64,000 nucleotides of DNA, taken from Helicoverpa zea (lineage: Eukaryota; Arthropoda; Insecta; Lepidoptera; Noctuidae). A program made the translations under genes and the position numbers. The notes beneath the pieces are model-generated. The model was not told the DNA's origin. It ran no database searches and saw only the letters and a list, made by a program, of their open reading frames with translations. Shown piece after piece: positions 63,856 through 64,000 of the stretch. The DNA is taken from the NCBI RefSeq assembly GCF_022581195.2, contig NC_061459.1:4340001-4404000 (forward strand). The letters run 5' to 3'. The number at the start of each line of letters is the position of its first letter. Within the stretch, counting starts at the first letter, position 1.

Positions 63856-64000
63856 CTGGAGATGATTAAAAGGATGTTATGTGATAATGGTATTTATTTA
63901 TATGAGAGGTAAGATGTAGTATTTGCCTTTAGAATTGATGAAATAGACAATTCTGTTTTATAAAACTAGCCTATCGACGACGTTTTGTCAATCTTTTCTA

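Overview
The window looks like nuclear DNA of a moth or butterfly. It is AT-rich, with compact GT-AG introns, lepidopteran-type interspersed repeats and insect versions of conserved metazoan genes. A noctuid-like moth is my guess from repeat wording alone; no species-level claim is made. I rebuilt exons by hand from open frames, splice sites, phase agreement and recalled family motifs. All five multi-exon models join in frame.

Layout. 1-66 is the last codons of a plus-strand gene with a roughly 2.9 kb 3' UTR. 4339-30777 (minus) is a complete ten-exon heparan-alpha-glucosaminide N-acetyltransferase (HGSNAT) gene, 581 codons. Its third intron holds a complete three-exon carboxylesterase-like gene on the opposite strand (14352-17340) whose nucleophile serine is replaced by aspartate. 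Its first and second introns hold a candidate small peptide gene (25881-26048) and a 1.7 kb foldback element with 223 bp inverted ends and a degenerate 155 bp internal repeat. 33573-39345 is a large 25 bp minisatellite in three blocks, split by a terminal-inverted-repeat element and a retroelement tail. 39835-46721 (plus) is a complete six-exon secreted pancreatic-lipase-family gene. 49045-63855 (minus) is the C-terminal 986 codons (19 exons) of a class II phosphoinositide 3-kinase; its 5' end lies beyond the window. One of its introns carries a nested opposite-strand two-exon gene for a 310-residue coiled-coil protein. Another holds overlapping opposite-strand first exons of a THAP-domain protein and of a protein that looks like a YqaJ-family relative.

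The genes do not form a pathway: one lysosomal membrane enzyme, one inactive esterase relative, one secreted lipase, one lipid kinase and one cytoskeletal-looking coiled-coil protein. Shared structural themes are antisense nesting in introns, convergent genes with nearly abutting polyadenylation signals, and repeated insertion of one 227 bp MITE. Two of its four copies end within 26 bp of a splice acceptor, in two different genes on opposite strands.
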